A stretch of DNA of 64,000 nt from Kroppenstedtia eburnea (lineage in GTDB: Bacteria > Bacillota > Bacilli > Thermoactinomycetales > DSM-45169). Shown here in pieces: positions 15,985 to 24,775 of this stretch. The translations under genes and the position numbers were made by a program. Where the stretch lies: positions 2,418,001 through 2,482,000 of the forward strand of contig NZ_CP048103.1 of NCBI RefSeq assembly GCF_013282215.1, written 5' to 3'. Under the pieces are notes generated by a model that worked only from the letters and a program-made list of their open reading frames with translations, did no database searches and was not told the origin of the DNA. The number at the start of each line of letters is the position of its first letter. Position 1 is the first letter of the stretch.

Positions 15985-17391
15985 ATGACGACGAAAGAAC
16001 AACGAGAAGCTTTGCGCCGGTTGCCGGCGGTTCATGAATTGCTGAAACGGGAGGAGCTCATCCCATGGCTGGAGCGTCTGCCCCGGGAGTGGGTGACCCG
16101 AGCGGCGGGGGATGCGATCGCCATGGGCAGACGGGAGATCCTGGAGAATGAAGCGGTCCGGGTTCGGTCTGCGGCTGAACTGGCCGCCCGGGCCGTGGTC
16201 TCCCTCCGCCGCTTGACAGAACCCCGGCTCCGCCCGGTCCTCAACGGAACCGGGGTGGTTCTTCACACCAACCTGGGCCGGGCCGTGCTGAGCGAGGCGG
16301 CGACGGAGGCGGTTCAGCGGGTGGCCCGCTCCGCCAGCAACCTGGAGTTCCGGCTGGAGGAAGGGGTCCGGGGCTCCCGCTATGATCATGTGGAGGATCT
16401 CCTCCGCCGCCTCACCGGGGCCGAGGCCGCCATGGTGGTCAACAATAACGCCGCCGCTGTCTTTCACGTACTGCAGGCCCTGGCCAGGGGAAAAGAAGTG
16501 ATCGTCTCCCGGGGACAGCTGGTGGAGATCGGCGGCTCCTTCCGGGTGTCCGAGATTATGCGGGAAAGCGGCGGCCGGTTGGTGGAGGTGGGCACCACCA
16601 ACAAAACCCGGATCCGGGACTACGAACAAGCCCTGACGGATGAGACGGGAATGCTGATGAAAGTACATACCAGCAACTTCCGGATCATCGGCTTCACCGA
16701 GGAAGCCTCCCGGCATGAGTTGGCGACGCTGGCCCGGAAGCGGGACATCCCCTTCTTTGAGGATCTGGGCAGCGGCGTCCTCTATGACTTGAAAGCCCAC
16801 GGCATCGGAGATGAGCCCACTGTCCGGGAGTGCCTGGAAGAAGGGGCGGATCTCCTCAGCTTCAGCGGGGATAAACTGCTGGGCGGTCCCCAGGCCGGAA
16901 TCATCGTCGGCAAGAAAAGCTGGATCGACCGCTTGAAGAAGAATCAACTGACCCGCTCCCTCCGTGTCGACAAATTCACCCTGGCCGCCCTGGAAGCCAC
17001 CCTGCACCACTACCTCAATCCGGAGGAAGCGGCACGGGAGATCCCCACCCTGCGCCAGATTCTGAAGGAAGAAGGGGAACTGCAGTCAGCGGCGGAACAG
17101 CTGGCCGAAAGGATCCGGGGGGCGGCAGGTGAAGCCCTCGGGATCGAAACCGTGCCCGCCCATTCCGAAGTGGGCGGCGGCTCCATGCCCGGTGTGGAGC
17201 TCCCCACCCACTGCGTCGCCATCACTCCCCGGCAAATCTCCCTCACCCAACTGGAGCGCCGCCTGCGACAAGCCCCGGTGCCGGTGGTGGGCCGGGTCTC
17301 CCAAGACCGGCTCTTCCTCGACCCCCGCACCCTGGAAGAAGACGATTTCTCTCAGGTGTCCGACAGCTTTCGCTATGCTCTGCAAATATGA
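15985..17391 (+). CDS. selA: L-seryl-tRNA(Sec) selenium transferase SelA
   Basis: 468 residues, the normal length. ATG 15985 follows AGAGG at nine bases. It contains the SelA blocks RPVLNGTGVVLHTNLGRAVL, then EDLLRRLTGAEAAMVVNNNA and the PLP-binding LLSFSGDKLLGGPQAGIIVG with Lys at about residue 297. The enzyme converts seryl-tRNA(Sec) to selenocysteyl-tRNA(Sec) with selenophosphate from SelD. selD lies 1 kb upstream on the same strand, separated by the AT-rich patch with DUF1801. The two may once have been adjacent. Confidence 0.96.
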   Translation: MTTKEQREALRRLPAVHELLKREELIPWLERLPREWVTRAAGDAIAMGRREILENEAVRVRSAAELAARAVVSLRRLTEPRLRPVLNGTGVVLHTNLGRAVLSEAATEAVQRVARSASNLEFRLEEGVRGSRYDHVEDLLRRLTGAEAAMVVNNNAAAVFHVLQALARGKEVIVSRGQLVEIGGSFRVSEIMRESGGRLVEVGTTNKTRIRDYEQALTDETGMLMKVHTSNFRIIGFTEEASRHELATLARKRDIPFFEDLGSGVLYDLKAHGIGDEPTVRECLEEGADLLSFSGDKLLGGPQAGIIVGKKSWIDRLKKNQLTRSLRVDKFTLAALEATLHHYLNPEEAAREIPTLRQILKEEGELQSAAEQLAERIRGAAGEALGIETVPAHSEVGGGSMPGVELPTHCVAITPRQISLTQLERRLRQAPVPVVGRVSQDRLFLDPRTLEEDDFSQVSDSFRYALQI

Positions 17392-17423
17392 AAGGGTCTC
17401 CAAACAGATGGAGACCCTTTTTT
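17391..17423. terminator. Bidirectional terminator between selA and queC
   Basis: AAAGGGTCTCC and GGAGACCCTTT form an 11-bp stem around AAACAGAT, followed by more T. It starts at the last base of the selA stop and ends 6 bp before the queC stop. Confidence 0.85.
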
Positions 17424-17428
17424 GAGAT

Positions 17429-18136
17429 TCAGTTGACGCGATTCACCTGTTCCGCATAGGGGATCGGGTCCTCCGCCCCGACATCGCGAAACCCTTTCAG
17501 TCGGAGGCGACAGCTGTCACAGAGACCGCAAGCCACTCTATCCCCCCGGTAGCAGGAGGTGGTCAAGTGGTAAGGAACTTGCAACCGCAGGCCTTCCCGG
17601 ATCGTTTCCCCTTTGGAGAGATGGAGTAACGGCGCTTCCAGGCGAATGGGATTTCCGTTCACCCCCGCTTTCGTCCCACGGCGGACCGTCTCCTCCATGC
17701 TCCGGATGAATTCCGGCCTGCAGTCGGGATAACCGCTGTAATCCACCGCCGACACCCCGATATAAACTTTCACAGCACCGATCACCTCCGCGTAGGCGGT
17801 GGCCAGGGAGAGAAAAATCAGGTTGCGGGCCGGGACATAGGTGGACGGGATCTCCTCTCCCGAGCCGTCGGGAACAGGTACTTCCATCTTGTCATCCGTC
17901 AGTGCGCTCCCGCCGATCTGACGCAGAAAGCCCATGTCCACCACCCGGTGTTTCTTCACCCCGAAATGCTTCGCCACTTTCCGGGCTTGTTCCACCTCAC
18001 GGTCGTGGCGTTGCCCGTAATGAAAAGTGAGGGGATACAGTTCATAACCTGCCTCCCGTGCCAACCCCATGCAGGTGGTGCTGTCCAACCCTCCGCTCAG
18101 CACCACCACCGCTTTTTCAGCCATGTTTTCAGACAC
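17429..18136 (-). CDS. queC: 7-cyano-7-deazaguanine synthase QueC
   Basis: 235 residues. The PP-loop VVLSGGLDSTTCMGLAREAG lies at about residues 11-30; HYGQRHDREVEQARKVAKHF follows. The C-terminal zinc site is CYRGDRVACGLCDSCRLRL with four cysteines. It makes preQ0 from 7-carboxy-7-deazaguanine, ATP and ammonia. It is the last gene of the queD-queE-queC operon and overlaps queE by 8 bp. Confidence 0.96.
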   Translation of the reverse strand: MSENMAEKAVVVLSGGLDSTTCMGLAREAGYELYPLTFHYGQRHDREVEQARKVAKHFGVKKHRVVDMGFLRQIGGSALTDDKMEVPVPDGSGEEIPSTYVPARNLIFLSLATAYAEVIGAVKVYIGVSAVDYSGYPDCRPEFIRSMEETVRRGTKAGVNGNPIRLEAPLLHLSKGETIREGLRLQVPYHLTTSCYRGDRVACGLCDSCRLRLKGFRDVGAEDPIPYAEQVNRVN

Positions 18137-18857
18137 CCCTTTCCGCAGGATCCCAAATCCATTTATGAAGTTGCAGGCTTACTTTCACCTGGGGCAAAGG
18201 TTCCGCCAGCACCCATTCGACCAGCTTTCTCGGAGGCAGGGTTTCAAACACCGGACTGAAGAGAATCTGCCCTTCCCGGTGGCACTCTTGCATCACACGG
18301 ACGGCGGCACGGAAATCCTCTTGATCCCCGATGACAAACTTGACCTCGTCCCGATCTGTCAACACCCGGAAATTGTCCCGCACCATGCGGTGCTCCTCCC
18401 CGGAAGCGGGCAGCTTGTAATCCATGATGAAACGGATTTTTTCCCGTTGCTTCCCTCCTTCCTTGCGAAGACGGTCGAAGGGAGCCAGGTCAATCGCCCC
18501 GTTGGTCTCCACATGGACATCCTCCACCTGATTCAAATCGGCGAGGGCGGCCAACAAGGCAGCCGATTTCTCGCGGTGCATCAGCGGCTCCCCACCCGTC
18601 AGGCAGATCCTCCGGCTCGGATAGCGCCTCACCCACTCCAGAATCTCTTCAATCGTCGCCTCAAACTCCGGTCGGGCGGGGGCATAACTGTAGGGGGTAT
18701 CACACCAGGTGCACCGGAGATTGCAGTGAAACACCCGGATAAAGACGGTGGGATAGCCCGCCCCGTTTCCTTCTCCTTCCACCGTTTCGAAGATCTCCAC
18801 CATCGGAAGTTTCCAGGCCCGGTATTCCGCCGGTTGCGGCAGTTCCCAATTATTCAT
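18129..18857 (-). CDS. queE: 7-carboxy-7-deazaguanine synthase QueE
   Basis: 242 residues. A radical-SAM enzyme with the CX3CX2C cluster motif FHCNLRCTWCDT (Cys 45, 49, 52), VEIFETVEGEG before it and CLTGGEPLMHRE after it. It rearranges 6-carboxytetrahydropterin to 7-carboxy-7-deazaguanine. The gene overlaps queD by 8 bp and queC by 8 bp, so the three are tightly coupled. Confidence 0.96.
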   Translation of the reverse strand: MNNWELPQPAEYRAWKLPMVEIFETVEGEGNGAGYPTVFIRVFHCNLRCTWCDTPYSYAPARPEFEATIEEILEWVRRYPSRRICLTGGEPLMHREKSAALLAALADLNQVEDVHVETNGAIDLAPFDRLRKEGGKQREKIRFIMDYKLPASGEEHRMVRDNFRVLTDRDEVKFVIGDQEDFRAAVRVMQECHREGQILFSPVFETLPPRKLVEWVLAEPLPQVKVSLQLHKWIWDPAERGV

Positions 18858-19335
18858 CGGACTCCTCCGCCTCCATCCACTCCCTTTTCATCGTGGCCCG
18901 GCTGGTGGGTGTCTCATAGAGGACCAACTCTTCCAGACGGTGCCCCCGTTTTTTCCATCCATCCCGCTCCAGCCGGTCATCCAACACCTCCCAGATCCAA
19001 ACGATGATGTTTTCTGCGGAGGTGTTCATGTTGGGGAGGACTTCATTGAGATAACGGTGATCCAGCCGGGCTTCAACTTCCTCCTTGTACATCCTTTTGA
19101 TTTCCCCGAAATCAACGGCAATCCCGACTTCATCGACAAACCCGCTGACGGTGATCACCAGCCGGTAGGTGTGACCGTGAAGGTTCTTGCATTTTCCTTC
19201 GTAGAGATGTAAATGGTGAGCGGCGTCAAAGGTGAACTCCCGGGTGACGGCCACCCGCTTCCGATGATAGCGGAGTTCGTGCCGCCCGATGTCCACTCCC
19301 AGACGTTCCACCCGCTCGGGTATTCTGAATTCCAT
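18850..19335 (-). CDS. queD: 6-carboxytetrahydropterin synthase QueD
   Basis: 161 residues. FTFDAAHHLHLYEGKCKNLH (about residues 34-53) contains the zinc histidines and the catalytic Cys 49; GHTYRLVITVSG follows. It turns dihydroneopterin triphosphate into 6-carboxytetrahydropterin, the first committed queuosine step. The start ATG 19335 is unusual: its ribosome-binding site AAAGGGG is the 3' arm of an intrinsic terminator that ends one base before the start codon. A preQ1-I aptamer lies further upstream. Confidence 0.95.
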   Translation of the reverse strand: MEFRIPERVERLGVDIGRHELRYHRKRVAVTREFTFDAAHHLHLYEGKCKNLHGHTYRLVITVSGFVDEVGIAVDFGEIKRMYKEEVEARLDHRYLNEVLPNMNTSAENIIVWIWEVLDDRLERDGWKKRGHRLEELVLYETPTSRATMKREWMEAEESDE

Positions 19336-19336
19336 G

Positions 19337-19364
19337 AAAAAACCCCTTTCGATTAAAGGGGGAC
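19337..19364 (-). terminator. Riboswitch terminator/antiterminator and SD sequester of queD
   Basis: On the minus strand CCCCTTT-AATCG-AAAGGGG is followed by six T and then C-ATG. The 5' arm GTCCCC (19359-19364) can instead pair with GGGGAC at 19426-19431, the tail of the aptamer. The 3' arm AAAGGGG is also the queD ribosome-binding site, so the hairpin would block both elongation and initiation. Confidence 0.8.
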
Positions 19365-19426
19365 GTGGAAAAGACCTCTGGGATCAACTTCTCCCGATCC
19401 ACGGAGGTGGTGGCTATGCTTTTCGG

Positions 19427-19468
19427 TCCCCTAGTGTTTTTTTAAGAGTGGTGGGTTTCCGACACTCT
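19427..19468 (-). promoter_or_regulatory. preQ1-I riboswitch aptamer upstream of queD-queE-queC
   Basis: Reading the minus strand, P1 is AGAGTG/CACTCT (19468-19463 and 19450-19445). The loop is TCGGAAACCCAC and the 3' tail is TAAAAAAACACTAGGGGA. The A-rich tail ending in CTAGGGG and the loop CCC that can pair with it are the hallmarks of the H-type pseudoknot of class I preQ1 aptamers. Bound ligand should hold the GGGG in the pseudoknot and allow the terminator to form, that is, an OFF switch. Confidence 0.82.
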
Positions 19469-19555
19469 TTTGCGGGCAGATGTCGCCCGCTTCAGTTTAA
19501 CATATCCTTCACTCTCTTGACGAAAAACCTCCGGATGGCGGAACGGCTGCCATTC

Positions 19556-19926
19556 CTTACAATACCCGGGGCGAAGCGACCCCGGCACGACTTGAGCCCT
19601 ATGGGTATGACGGCTTTTTCACAACGCTTCTAAAAGAACTGTGAGTTAGTGCGTTCTTGGACGGTCGGGATTGGGTTTCACATGTCGTTTTCGTTGTTCT
19701 GGCGATCCAAAATCACTCCATGTGAAACCCAACCCTCCCTGCATAGCGAGACCGGGAACGGAGTGACCTGGCGAGACTTGTGCTGGTGAGTGCATAGCGA
19801 GACCGGGAACGGAGTGACCTGGCGAGACTTGTGCTGGTGAGTGCATAGCGAGACCGGGAACGGAGTGACCCCGGCACGATTTGTGCCCTATGGGTATGAA
19901 TGGCTTTTTCACAACGCTTCTAATGG
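19556..19926. repeat. Interspersed repeat R3, composite with tandem 51-bp units
   Basis: An isolated right arm (CCGGCACGACTTGAGCCCTA up to TTTTTCACAACGCTTCT, 19576-19632) abuts a full copy. The full copy has the left arm (GTGCGTTCTTGGACGGTCGG, GGGTTTCACATG), then units beginning GCATAGCGAGACCGGG at 19741, 19792 and 19843 (period 51 bp), then the right arm to CACAACGCTTCT. In these units the hairpin core differs from that in R2 (AACGGAGTGAC instead of GGGCGATAGCCCC). It occupies most of the gap between the queD leader and the GH15 gene, and no gene is seen in it. Confidence 0.82.
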
Positions 19927-19976
19927 GTGATTCCACAGAGTATCCTGAATCCTCCCCCATACCGCCCACCCCGCAG

Positions 19977-20007
19977 AAAAAAGGCGGCCCTCAGGCCGAC
20001 CTTTTTT
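19977..20007. terminator. Terminator of the maltodextrin operon
   Basis: AAAAAAGGCGGCC and GGCCGACCTTTTTT form a strong stem with a CTCA loop. It lies directly after the GH15 stop on the minus strand and has T-runs in both directions. Confidence 0.85.
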
Positions 20008-21980
20008 CACTCCACCGTCTCCATTTTCACTTCTGCTTTTCCCCTCGCCTCCATCCAGTCCAGCACCGTCAGCACCAGCATGGCGTGGGACCAGGTGAGG
20101 GGGACCACCCAGGCGGGTTGGCCCGTCTGTTTGTCCACCTGCTCCGGCAGCAGATCCAGGGAGGTGCGATGCTCCACCGCCCAACGGAGGAGTTTCTCCC
20201 CGCCCACCACATCTCCGGCTTTAAACTTGAACTGGGCCAGCCACAGTGTGGTCAGGATCCAGGGGTTGCCCCCGATGTAGGGATCCTGTTCATAGCGCTG
20301 GATCCCGCCGACGGGGCTTTGGCCGAGAGCTTCTTCGACGGCGGCGGCGGTCTGTTTCACCCGTGGATCGCTGAGGTTAAAAAGTTCAAAAGGAAGGTTG
20401 ACTCCGAGGAGACTGACATCGATCACGGGATCAGCCCACAGACGATGGGTGGTGTACCCTTTGTCATCGGTCTCGGAAGTGGTCCGGATGCCCCTGGACC
20501 GGGCGGCTTCGTATTCCTCCCGGGAGACCGCCAGTTTGATGCCCCGGAGAAAGGAGTTTCGCTCCGGATTCCACAAGAGCCGATCTGCAGCGGCCTGAAG
20601 GGAGGCGGCCGCCCCGGACCAACGCTTCGCCTCCTCCCCGTACCCCAGCTCCCGGGCCGTTGCCGCCGCTGCGGTCAAGCCGCCGTACACCGCCGCCGTC
20701 GAGTAGGTGTGCTCCCCCTCCCGCTCCTCCCACAGGTCCCGGCTGGGACGGGGGAGCCCCGTCTCCGGATCGATAAATCCGACGAGGAAGTCGGCCCCTT
20801 TCCGAATCGCCGGCCACATTTCCTCCAGGAAAGAGCGGTCTCCGGTTTCCAGGTAATGTTGCCACATCCCCCACAGAATGGAGCCCGGTTCATCGATCTG
20901 CAGCCCCCAGTGGGGAGCGAGGCGGCCGTCCAGGTAGTGGCGCTGTTGCCAGGAGCCGTCGGGGCTCTGGGCGGTCACCGTCCAGCGATAAAAGTCCCGG
21001 GCCATATCGTGATACCCCGCCCGGTCAATCGCCGTGGTGATGTAGGCGGCGTCCCGACCCCAACAGTAGGCATACCCCCCGCACCGGCTGAAAGTCTCAT
21101 CAAACTCCGGCGCGGCGATCAGACTGCCGTGACGCTCATCACTCATCAGCTTGAACACGATCAGGGAGCGCCGGTAGAGCCGGTCGATCTCTTCCTCTCC
21201 GGTTTCCACAGGTTTAGCCCGGGACAGATATTCCCGCCAATAGGCGAGGGTCCTCTCCCGCATCCGGTCCGCCCCTTGTTCCCGGGCTTGGTTCAGACAG
21301 GCCAGCGCTCCATCCACCCCATCACCGAAAGCCAAGAAAAGAGGCAATCGGAACTTCTCCCCCGGCGGCAGCTCCCCCAGCTCCCAGGAGAGGGCCCCTT
21401 CGGTCTCCATCGCGATCTCCGTGCCTGTCAACTCTCCCCTGGCGGCGGCTTCCAAGGCATTTCCCGCCTGGAACCCGGAGACGGCACGATCCGCCCCGAT
21501 GGCACAGGCATACTGATGGCGGAAGTGGACGAGGGCTTCCTCCTTCCGGTCAAAGGCGACGCTGTTGTAGAGCCGGTTCTCCATCATCGTCAGGGAGGAG
21601 TACCAGAAGAACCGCACCGGAACCGGATGATCCGAGCGGTTGGTCACCGTGATGTCCCGTACCAACACATCCTCACCCCGGACGGCGAAATCTTCGCAGG
21701 TCACTTCCACTCCGGTCCTCTGATGAAGGCTTTCTGTCAACAGGTTGGCGGACTCCCCCACATAGGACTGCCGGTGGGTCCACCCTTCCCCGTGGGTCCA
21801 GCAGACCTCCTCCGTGATCCCCGGCAGATCAATCCCCATCCACATCCGATCCACATGCTGCGGGTAGTCCACCCGGGGCCACCACAGCCGGTGGAGCTGC
21901 CCGTCCTTCCCATAGGTGGCCAACATTTTGCCATTTCCGGTCACCCCGTCGATCAAGTACGGCTTTTTCTCCAATCCCAT
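20007..21980 (-). CDS. Glycoside hydrolase family 15 protein (glucoamylase-like, intracellular)
   Basis: 657 residues from ATG 21980 after AGGAGCGG. The N-terminal part (about 1-270) is a beta-sandwich; the C-terminal (alpha/alpha)6 barrel carries CGGYAYCWGRDAAYITTAID, HWGLQIDEPGSILWGMWQHY (general acid Glu) and PVGGIQRYEQDPYIGGNPWI. No signal peptide is seen, so it acts in the cytoplasm on imported maltodextrins, releasing glucose. It is the last gene of the maltodextrin unit, separated from the GH13 gene by repeat R4. Confidence 0.9.
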   Translation of the reverse strand: MGLEKKPYLIDGVTGNGKMLATYGKDGQLHRLWWPRVDYPQHVDRMWMGIDLPGITEEVCWTHGEGWTHRQSYVGESANLLTESLHQRTGVEVTCEDFAVRGEDVLVRDITVTNRSDHPVPVRFFWYSSLTMMENRLYNSVAFDRKEEALVHFRHQYACAIGADRAVSGFQAGNALEAAARGELTGTEIAMETEGALSWELGELPPGEKFRLPLFLAFGDGVDGALACLNQAREQGADRMRERTLAYWREYLSRAKPVETGEEEIDRLYRRSLIVFKLMSDERHGSLIAAPEFDETFSRCGGYAYCWGRDAAYITTAIDRAGYHDMARDFYRWTVTAQSPDGSWQQRHYLDGRLAPHWGLQIDEPGSILWGMWQHYLETGDRSFLEEMWPAIRKGADFLVGFIDPETGLPRPSRDLWEEREGEHTYSTAAVYGGLTAAAATARELGYGEEAKRWSGAAASLQAAADRLLWNPERNSFLRGIKLAVSREEYEAARSRGIRTTSETDDKGYTTHRLWADPVIDVSLLGVNLPFELFNLSDPRVKQTAAAVEEALGQSPVGGIQRYEQDPYIGGNPWILTTLWLAQFKFKAGDVVGGEKLLRWAVEHRTSLDLLPEQVDKQTGQPAWVVPLTWSHAMLVLTVLDWMEARGKAEVKMETVE

Positions 21981-22016
21981 CCGCTCCTGTTTACTTTGAT
22001 ATGTCACTGACTGGAA

Positions 22017-22131
22017 GTGCTGTGATTTAGCCGTTCATGGACGGTCGGGATTGGGTTTCACATTCCGCTTCCGTTGTTCTGACGAGCCACCATGCGAAAC
22101 CCAACCCTCCCTGACTACTTTCACAACATTC
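22017..22131. repeat. Interspersed repeat R4
   Basis: A short copy with ends GTGCTGTGATTTA and TTCACAACATT. The shared inner segment CATGGACGGTCGGGATTGGG and TTTCACATTCCGCTTCCGTT is present without tandem units. It lies inside the maltodextrin operon, between the GH13 and GH15 genes, and could affect the relative expression of the last gene. Confidence 0.78.
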
Positions 22132-22155
22132 CCGGCTCCATTAATCTTCCTTATA

Positions 22156-23913
22156 TCAGGAAGGTTCAACCAGAATCACTCCCTCCATCCCCTCCAGAGA
22201 GAGGGTGACCACACCCTTATGCACCGGGAAACGATTTCCGGTGAGTGCATCGATCAAAATCGATCCCTCTTCCCAGGCGGATGCATCCAGCACCCACTCC
22301 TGCCAACCGTGGCTGTTGTTGAGAACCACCCCCACGCTCTCCCCGCCATGCCGGCGCAAATAAGCATAAAGTCCCTTCTCCCCGTCGGCGGACCAGGTCC
22401 TGTAGTCTCCCCTTCGCAGGGGAGCAACCTCCCGCCGGATCGCCGTCAACCGTTGGACAAAGGCGAGCAGTTCCCGGTCCTGTTTTTCCTCTTCCCAGAT
22501 CATGGGGCGGCGGCAATCGGGGTCCGCTCCTCCCTCCATCCCGATTTCGTCCCCGTAATAGAGCATCGGGATGCCCAGGTAGGTCATCTGGAACAAGAGG
22601 GCCAGTCGGAGTCGCCGCCTGTCTCCCTGGCACAGGGTGAGGAAGCGTTCCGTATCGTGGGAGCCCAGCAGGTTGAACATGGCGAAGGTTGCCGGTTCCG
22701 GCACCGCCATCCGGGCGGCGCTCAAGCGGGCATCAAACCCTTCCGCATCCAGCTCCCCGGTGGCAAAAAAGGAGAGAACCGCCTCCCGGAATGGATAGTT
22801 CATCACCGAATCAAACCGGTCTCCCCGCAGCCACGGACCGGCATCGTGCCAGATCTCCCCCACGATCAGGGCCTCGGGGCAGGCACTCTTCACCCGCCTG
22901 CGAAAAGCCCGCCAAAATTCCGGGTCCACCTCGTTGGCCACATCGAGACGCCAGCCATCGATCCCCACCTCCCGGATCCAGTACTGGGCCACCTCCAGAA
23001 AATAGTCCCGCACCTCGGCCCGATGGGTCATCAGCTTGGGCATCCGGGGGATGTGGTTTGCAAAAGTTTCATAGTTGGGTTCCGGTTCCATCACCACAGG
23101 GAAATCCTTGATCCGGAACCAATCCTGATACGGGGAGGCCTCCCCCTTCTCCCGGACATCCCGGAAGGCGAAAAATCCCGCCCCGCAATGATTGAACACC
23201 GCGTCAAACAGAACGCGGATTCCGTGGCGATGGGCCGTCTCCACCATCTCCCTGCAAATCTCCACATCTCCGAAATGAGGGTCGATCCGGTAATAATCAT
23301 CGATATCGTATTTGTGGTTGGAGGGGGACGTAAACACTGGGGTGAGATAGAGGAGATTCACTCCCAGTTCCGCCAGATAAGGCATCCGATCGATGATTCC
23401 CCGCAGGTCTCCCCCGTAGAAACTGTCCGGCTGCGGCCGGGCGTCGGCACTCCAGGGAAGCACCCCCTCCGGGTCCCGATCCGGATCTCCCTTGGCAAAC
23501 CGCTCGGGAAAGATCTGATAGACCACCGCGTCCCGGGCCCAGTCCGGCACCCGGAGCACCTCTTCCTCATGGATGTAGGGGAATTGGAACACCCCCGCCT
23601 GTCTCCGCTCCGGAGAGATCCCTTTCTCCCCGTACCAGAGGGTGGATCCCTCTCCCTCCAACCGGAAAACGTAGCGCACCCGCCGGGTGGGAAGGGGGAT
23701 GGACCCTTCATACCAGTCAAAGCGCTCATCGGCGGCCACCCGCTCCAGGCTCCTCTCTGCCCGGTCCTCTCCCGGATCGTACCGGTCCCCGTACACCACC
23801 CGGCACTGGATCCGCTCCCCCTTTTTCACCCGGATCCGTACCCGGAGCTCCTCCAGTTCCACAGGCCAGGCGAAGGGGGGCTCCGGTCGGTGATCGATCG
23901 CTTCCAACAACAT
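22156..23913 (-). CDS. Neopullulanase/cyclomaltodextrinase-type alpha-glucosidase (GH13)
   Basis: 585 residues from ATG 23913 after AAAGGAGGGG. An N-terminal CBM34-like domain (about 1-125) precedes the TIM barrel. The four GH13 regions are DAVFNHCG, GWRLDVANE (nucleophile Asp), GEIWHDA (acid Glu) and LGSHDTER. The N domain and VPDWARDAVVYQIFPERFAK are typical of the cyclomaltodextrinase/maltogenic amylase subfamily. No signal peptide is present, so it should cut maltodextrins or cyclodextrins after uptake. The start is 17 bp behind the MalG-type permease stop, in one operon. Confidence 0.92.
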   Translation of the reverse strand: MLLEAIDHRPEPPFAWPVELEELRVRIRVKKGERIQCRVVYGDRYDPGEDRAERSLERVAADERFDWYEGSIPLPTRRVRYVFRLEGEGSTLWYGEKGISPERRQAGVFQFPYIHEEEVLRVPDWARDAVVYQIFPERFAKGDPDRDPEGVLPWSADARPQPDSFYGGDLRGIIDRMPYLAELGVNLLYLTPVFTSPSNHKYDIDDYYRIDPHFGDVEICREMVETAHRHGIRVLFDAVFNHCGAGFFAFRDVREKGEASPYQDWFRIKDFPVVMEPEPNYETFANHIPRMPKLMTHRAEVRDYFLEVAQYWIREVGIDGWRLDVANEVDPEFWRAFRRRVKSACPEALIVGEIWHDAGPWLRGDRFDSVMNYPFREAVLSFFATGELDAEGFDARLSAARMAVPEPATFAMFNLLGSHDTERFLTLCQGDRRRLRLALLFQMTYLGIPMLYYGDEIGMEGGADPDCRRPMIWEEEKQDRELLAFVQRLTAIRREVAPLRRGDYRTWSADGEKGLYAYLRRHGGESVGVVLNNSHGWQEWVLDASAWEEGSILIDALTGNRFPVHKGVVTLSLEGMEGVILVEPS

Positions 23914-23929
23914 GTATACCCCTCCTTTG

Positions 23930-24775
23930 TCAACCCTTGGTCGCGCCGGCGGCCAGACCCGAGACAAAATACCGTTGCAGGAACAGGAAAAATGCAGCGA
24001 TCGGGAGGGCGATCAAGACGGAACCGGCGGCGAAACGGGTGAAGTTCTGGCCGAACTGTTCATTGATAAAACCGAACAGACCCACTGCCAACGTCTGATT
24101 TTCCGGGCTGGTCAGGATGATCTGCGGCAACAGAAAATCCGCCATCGGCCCGATGAAGTTAAACAAGGCGACCACGGCGATGATCGGCTTGGCCAGGGGC
24201 AACATGATCCGGAAGAAGATGGTGTTGTGTCCCGCCCCGTCCAGCTTGGCCGCTTCATCCAATCCCCGGGGGATCGTGTCGAAATACCCTTTCACCAGCC
24301 AGGTGTTGAAAGGAATCTGGGTCCCGGCGTAGATCAGGATCAGTCCCAGATGGGTGTCCAGCAGATTCACCATGTTGAGGAGCACATAAAAGGCCACCAT
24401 CGCCATCGTCGGCGGAAACATCTGCAGGAGCAGGAAGGTGATCAACCCGTGCTTCCGCCCGGCAAACTTGTAGCGGGAAAAGGCGTAGGCCGTCCCCGCT
24501 GTCAGCAGCACCGACAAGGAAGCATTGATCAGGGAAATCTTCAGGGTATTGGCATACCAGGAGAAATAATGACTGTCCGGGCTGGTGAACAGCCAGACAT
24601 AGTGCTTCACCGTCGCCTTCTCCGGAATCATGGAGCTGGAAAAGAGACTCGTCCCCGGATTCAAGGAGGCTCCGATGATCCACAGGATGGGAAACAGGGT
24701 GACTCCCACCATCGACAGCAGAATCAAATACGTGACAATCAAACCGATTCGCGATGTCCAAGGTTGCTTCTTCAT
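23930..24775 (-). CDS. Maltodextrin ABC transporter permease, MalG type
   Basis: 281 residues with six predicted membrane helices. The EAA loop GLDEAAKLDGAGHNTIFFRI, then MLPLAKPIIAVVALFNFIGP is complete and lies before the last two helices as in sugar permeases. It forms a heterodimer with the MalF-type protein encoded just before it, with which it overlaps by 4 bp (ATGA). No ATPase gene is present in the operon, as is usual where a shared MsmX-type ATPase serves several sugar importers. Confidence 0.92.
   Translation of the reverse strand: MKKQPWTSRIGLIVTYLILLSMVGVTLFPILWIIGASLNPGTSLFSSSMIPEKATVKHYVWLFTSPDSHYFSWYANTLKISLINASLSVLLTAGTAYAFSRYKFAGRKHGLITFLLLQMFPPTMAMVAFYVLLNMVNLLDTHLGLILIYAGTQIPFNTWLVKGYFDTIPRGLDEAAKLDGAGHNTIFFRIMLPLAKPIIAVVALFNFIGPMADFLLPQIILTSPENQTLAVGLFGFINEQFGQNFTRFAAGSVLIALPIAAFFLFLQRYFVSGLAAGATKG

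Noticed and set aside
19881..22010. Plus-strand frame of 709 codons
   Set aside because: It is antisense to the GH15 gene, Pro- and Gly-rich as expected for a shadow of a G+C-rich gene, and has no domain.
22051..24042. Plus-strand frame of 663 codons
   Set aside because: Antisense to the GH13 gene with the same shadow composition; the GH13 motifs on the other strand are complete.
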